64,000 nt of DNA, taken from Prevotellaceae bacterium UBA4359 (GTDB taxonomy: Bacteria > Bacteroidota > Bacteroidia > Bacteroidales > Bacteroidaceae). Below the pieces are notes generated by a model. The model did no database searches. It had not been told where the DNA came from and was given only the letters and a program-made list of their open reading frames with translations. The DNA lies in assembly GCA_002393555.1 (NCBI GenBank), contig DGSP01000033.1:35865-99864 (forward strand), read 5' to 3'. Shown here in pieces: positions 62,463-64,000 of the stretch (the stretch's first letter is position 1; the number at the start of each line of letters is the position of its first letter). Made by a program: the position numbers and the translations under genes.

Positions 62463-62876
62463 TCACTTGTTCTGTGGTTCACAAAGTTCTGTCAAAATGC
62501 CAGCAGTGGTCTTGGGATGGAGGAAACCAATCATCATCTGCTCTGCACCGGGACGTGGAGTCTTGTCAATCAGACGAACGCCCTTGCCTTCAGCCTCGAC
62601 GAGTGCTTCTGCCACACCGTCCTCAACAGCGAATGCCACATGGTGAACGCCCTTGCCACCCTTCTCCAGCCACTTGGCCACAGCCGACTCTGGTGACGTG
62701 GGTTCCAGCAGTTCCAGTTTCACTTCGCCCACCTTCAGGAAAGCAGTCTTCACCTTCTGGTCAGCCACTTCTTCCACTGCATAGCACTTCAGGCCAAGCA
62801 CATTCTCGAAATAAGGGAGCACAGCATCGATGCTCTCTACACCTATTCCAAGGTGATCAATTCTTGAAATCTTCAT
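62463..62876 (-). CDS. mce: Methylmalonyl-CoA epimerase
   Basis: The 137-residue glyoxalase-fold protein interconverts the (R) and (S) forms of methylmalonyl-CoA, linking the mutase product to the decarboxylase. Metal ligands are expected at H8 in RIDHLGIGVE, a glutamate/histidine in GKGVHHVAF and the glutamate in ILTELCEP. I start at MKISRIDHLG (ATG 62874-62876); the frame is open 70 codons further up but a −7 box at 62978-62985 and the conserved N-terminus rule that out. First gene of the operon. Confidence 0.95.
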   Translation of the reverse strand: MKISRIDHLGIGVESIDAVLPYFENVLGLKCYAVEEVADQKVKTAFLKVGEVKLELLEPTSPESAVAKWLEKGGKGVHHVAFAVEDGVAEALVEAEGKGVRLIDKTPRPGAEQMMIGFLHPKTTAGILTELCEPQNK

Positions 62877-63207
62877 AATGAATTTTCTTGATTTTATTAA
62901 ATAATAAATGTTGTTGTGTAATTTTTCATCACAAAAAGAATAGGACACGCCGCTGACGGCATGCCTCAAAAACTTTACAAAGATACGGCTTTTAATCGGG
63001 AAGAGAAAAACAAACACAAGAAAAAATGCCCCTTCCCTCAGAAAAAGGCAAAAAACATCCCCAAACACCACTTTCGTAAACTCCACGTTTCAACCCCACC
63101 CCTCCCCACTCTTTATTCCACTTCCGCCACGGCCCTCCTTGCACAGTTCCAAAACCCACATCGGGAACGTCGATTTAGAGTAAGTTTTGTCATATTCTAT
63201 AGGTACT
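62877..63207. other. Region upstream of mce
   Basis: Contains the operon promoter and, near 63150-63175, a single ACATCGGGAACGTCGATTT element similar to family C units but not arrayed. No gene seen. Confidence 0.45.
62978..62985 (-). promoter_or_regulatory. Predicted −7 box of the mce-oadB operon
   Basis: CAAAGATA on the plus strand equals TATCTTTG on the minus strand, exact match, about 100 bp before the mce ATG. Confidence 0.6.
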
Positions 63208-63630
63208 TTATGAATTAATGATGGCTTCAGTTTTGGCAATCTCTGCCTGAACGTTATCCAAAGCCTCCTGCGCCATTGTCGGAATGATATTCGGGTTAAT
63301 CCACGTAAAGAAATCATAAATCAAAACATACATTTGCTTTACATATGTCATGTCAAACTGCCTGTTATCAAAACATAGAGGTTCATTGTGACTCACTCTG
63401 TTCCTCATAATTCTGATATCTTGGATGATGGCATTTACCTCTTTTCGTCCATAACCTGTAGGTAATCCTCTGAATATTGTACAAGGTACGCCCTGTAACA
63501 AGGCGTAGTGGTGAGTCTCATACAGACTGTTCCAAAAACCAAGATTCAATTCCGCTATCACCCTTCCTGCAGTCACGTTACGCCTTTTTACTAGCAACGT
63601 CTTTTCTGATTTCTCGACCTCTTTTTTCAA
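63208..63630 (-). CDS. Abi-like/HEPN-type protein, probably a truncated copy
   Basis: The 140-residue frame resembles the C-terminal half of Abi-family (Abi_2-like) proteins: ELNLGFWNSLYETHHYALLQ and then RIMRNRVSHNEPL, which contains an R-x4-H motif (R76, H81) as in HEPN ribonucleases. Full Abi proteins are about twice as long. The only start in frame is TTG at 63630; upstream codons stay open for about 20 more with no ATG and a stop at about 63695. It is therefore likely a 5'-truncated relic or a short standalone HEPN protein. Full family members act in phage defence; activity here is doubtful. Confidence 0.55.
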   Translation of the reverse strand: MKKEVEKSEKTLLVKRRNVTAGRVIAELNLGFWNSLYETHHYALLQGVPCTIFRGLPTGYGRKEVNAIIQDIRIMRNRVSHNEPLCFDNRQFDMTYVKQMYVLIYDFFTWINPNIIPTMAQEALDNVQAEIAKTEAIINS

Positions 63631-63696
63631 AAAGAGGCTTTCAGATATCTTGATATACGTGAATATGAGTATAATCTCGCAAATTTTGATAATTCA

Positions 63697-63728
63697 TTTG
63701 GAAATTTCAATTATATTGTTTACCTTTG
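63697..63728 (+). promoter_or_regulatory. Predicted promoter of a small RNA
   Basis: TTTG (63697-63700), 20-bp spacer and TACCTTTG (63721-63728) closely match the consensus although no credible gene follows on this strand. Confidence 0.65.
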
Positions 63729-63735
63729 TACCCGT

Positions 63736-63818
63736 AATGCTTGGTCAAGCCTCTGCTATCAAAGCACGTAACCAAGTTTTTGAATACCCGCCACTATCAA
63801 AGTTGGCGGGTTGTTTTT
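63736..63818 (+). ncRNA. Candidate small RNA with two like hairpins and its own terminator
   Basis: From the predicted start to the T-run is about 83 nt. The first hairpin pairs CTTGGT with ACCAAG around TGCT/AGCA; the second, ACCCGCCA (63786-63793) with TGGCGGGT (63804-63811), is followed by TGTTTTTTG and acts as terminator. Both loops display the same nine bases CTATCAAAG (63756-63764, 63794-63802). An open reading frame through it (MLGQASAIKARNQ) seems incidental. No Rfam family is recognised. The rest of 63631-64000 shows nothing else except a minus-strand −7 box. Confidence 0.55.
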
Positions 63819-63837
63819 TGTACCATGGTACTGGTTG

Positions 63838-63845
63838 CAAAGATA
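63838..63845 (-). promoter_or_regulatory. Minus-strand −7 box facing the Abi-like gene
   Basis: CAAAGATA on the plus strand (TATCTTTG on the minus strand). It would transcribe antisense through the candidate sRNA towards the Abi-like frame. Confidence 0.4.
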
Positions 63846-64000
63846 CGACTATTTCTTCATTCCACCAACTATTCCTTTTGTTATTCTTTGTATTAACGTG
63901 AGTTCGGTATAAGAGAAGTTTTAATGATACGCCTTCGGCGGACGTGTAAAGTGACTGAATGTCACTTTGAAAAAAAACAGAAAAAAACAAGTAAAAACAA

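Noticed and set aside
63650..63901. 83-codon plus-strand frame over the candidate sRNA
   Set aside because: It crosses the predicted promoter and terminator, so it cannot be made from one transcript starting there; composition looks random.

Overview
The window looks like a chromosome segment from a Bacteroidales bacterium, most likely Prevotellaceae. Supporting traits are the promoter type (TAnnTTTG −7 boxes, sometimes with a TTTG −33 box), the near absence of Shine-Dalgarno sites, Bacteroidetes gene types (pyrophosphate-dependent phosphofructokinase, DUF2764-containing V-type ATPase operon, DUF5112/DUF5113-like sensor, DUF4842/LruC lipoprotein, SudAB-like fusion) and a Na+-based energy layout. 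Almost all of the DNA is ordinary, well-conserved chromosome. No prophage, insertion sequence, CRISPR array, rRNA or tRNA was recognised.

Layout. 0–3.6 kb: kdgK-eda-pfp (sugar-acid and glycolytic metabolism), divergent from a LacI-type regulator. 3.6–7.5 kb: dnaA, an MlaD/MCE protein and a cell-wall amidase. 7.9–13.5 kb: an outer-membrane TonB receptor, panB, pgk, ribE. 13.6–17.6 kb: a small lipoprotein, a GH51 arabinofuranosidase and a CE2-like esterase, i.e. a xylan side-chain removal cassette. 17.6–19.2 kb: rplU-rpmA and nth. 19.2–25.1 kb: a minus-strand set with a membrane protein, a response regulator and a very large fused sensor. 25.6–31.6 kb: SudAB-like flavoprotein, beta-helix lipoprotein, dnaB. 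32–46 kb: nqrABCDEF followed by a seven-gene V-type ATPase operon. 46–51 kb: LruC-type lipoprotein, an exported protein and a LysM glucosaminidase. 51.5–57.8 kb: hisH-hisA-hisF-hisIE, an FtsE-like ATPase, lysC, lysA. 58–62.9 kb: mce-mmdA-oadG-mmdC-oadB, a methylmalonyl-CoA decarboxylase Na+ pump. 63–64 kb: an Abi/HEPN-like remnant and a candidate small RNA.

Working together, Na+-NQR and the decarboxylase would export Na+, and a V-type ATPase whose c-subunit retains most of the known Na+ ligands would use or build that gradient. This fits succinate/propionate fermentation with the methylmalonyl-CoA route.

The least-explained signal is in the short repeats. Six intergenic loci carry arrays of about three units with exactly 23-bp periodicity, built from at least three unrelated unit sequences. 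Heptanucleotide runs occur at several intergenic sites and once inside lysA. A 9-bp repeat joins hisF to hisIE in frame, and a 24-bp palindromic triplet lies inside the sensor gene. A compact candidate sRNA with two identical hairpin loops lies near the right end. All functional names come from reading motifs by eye; no database search was run.
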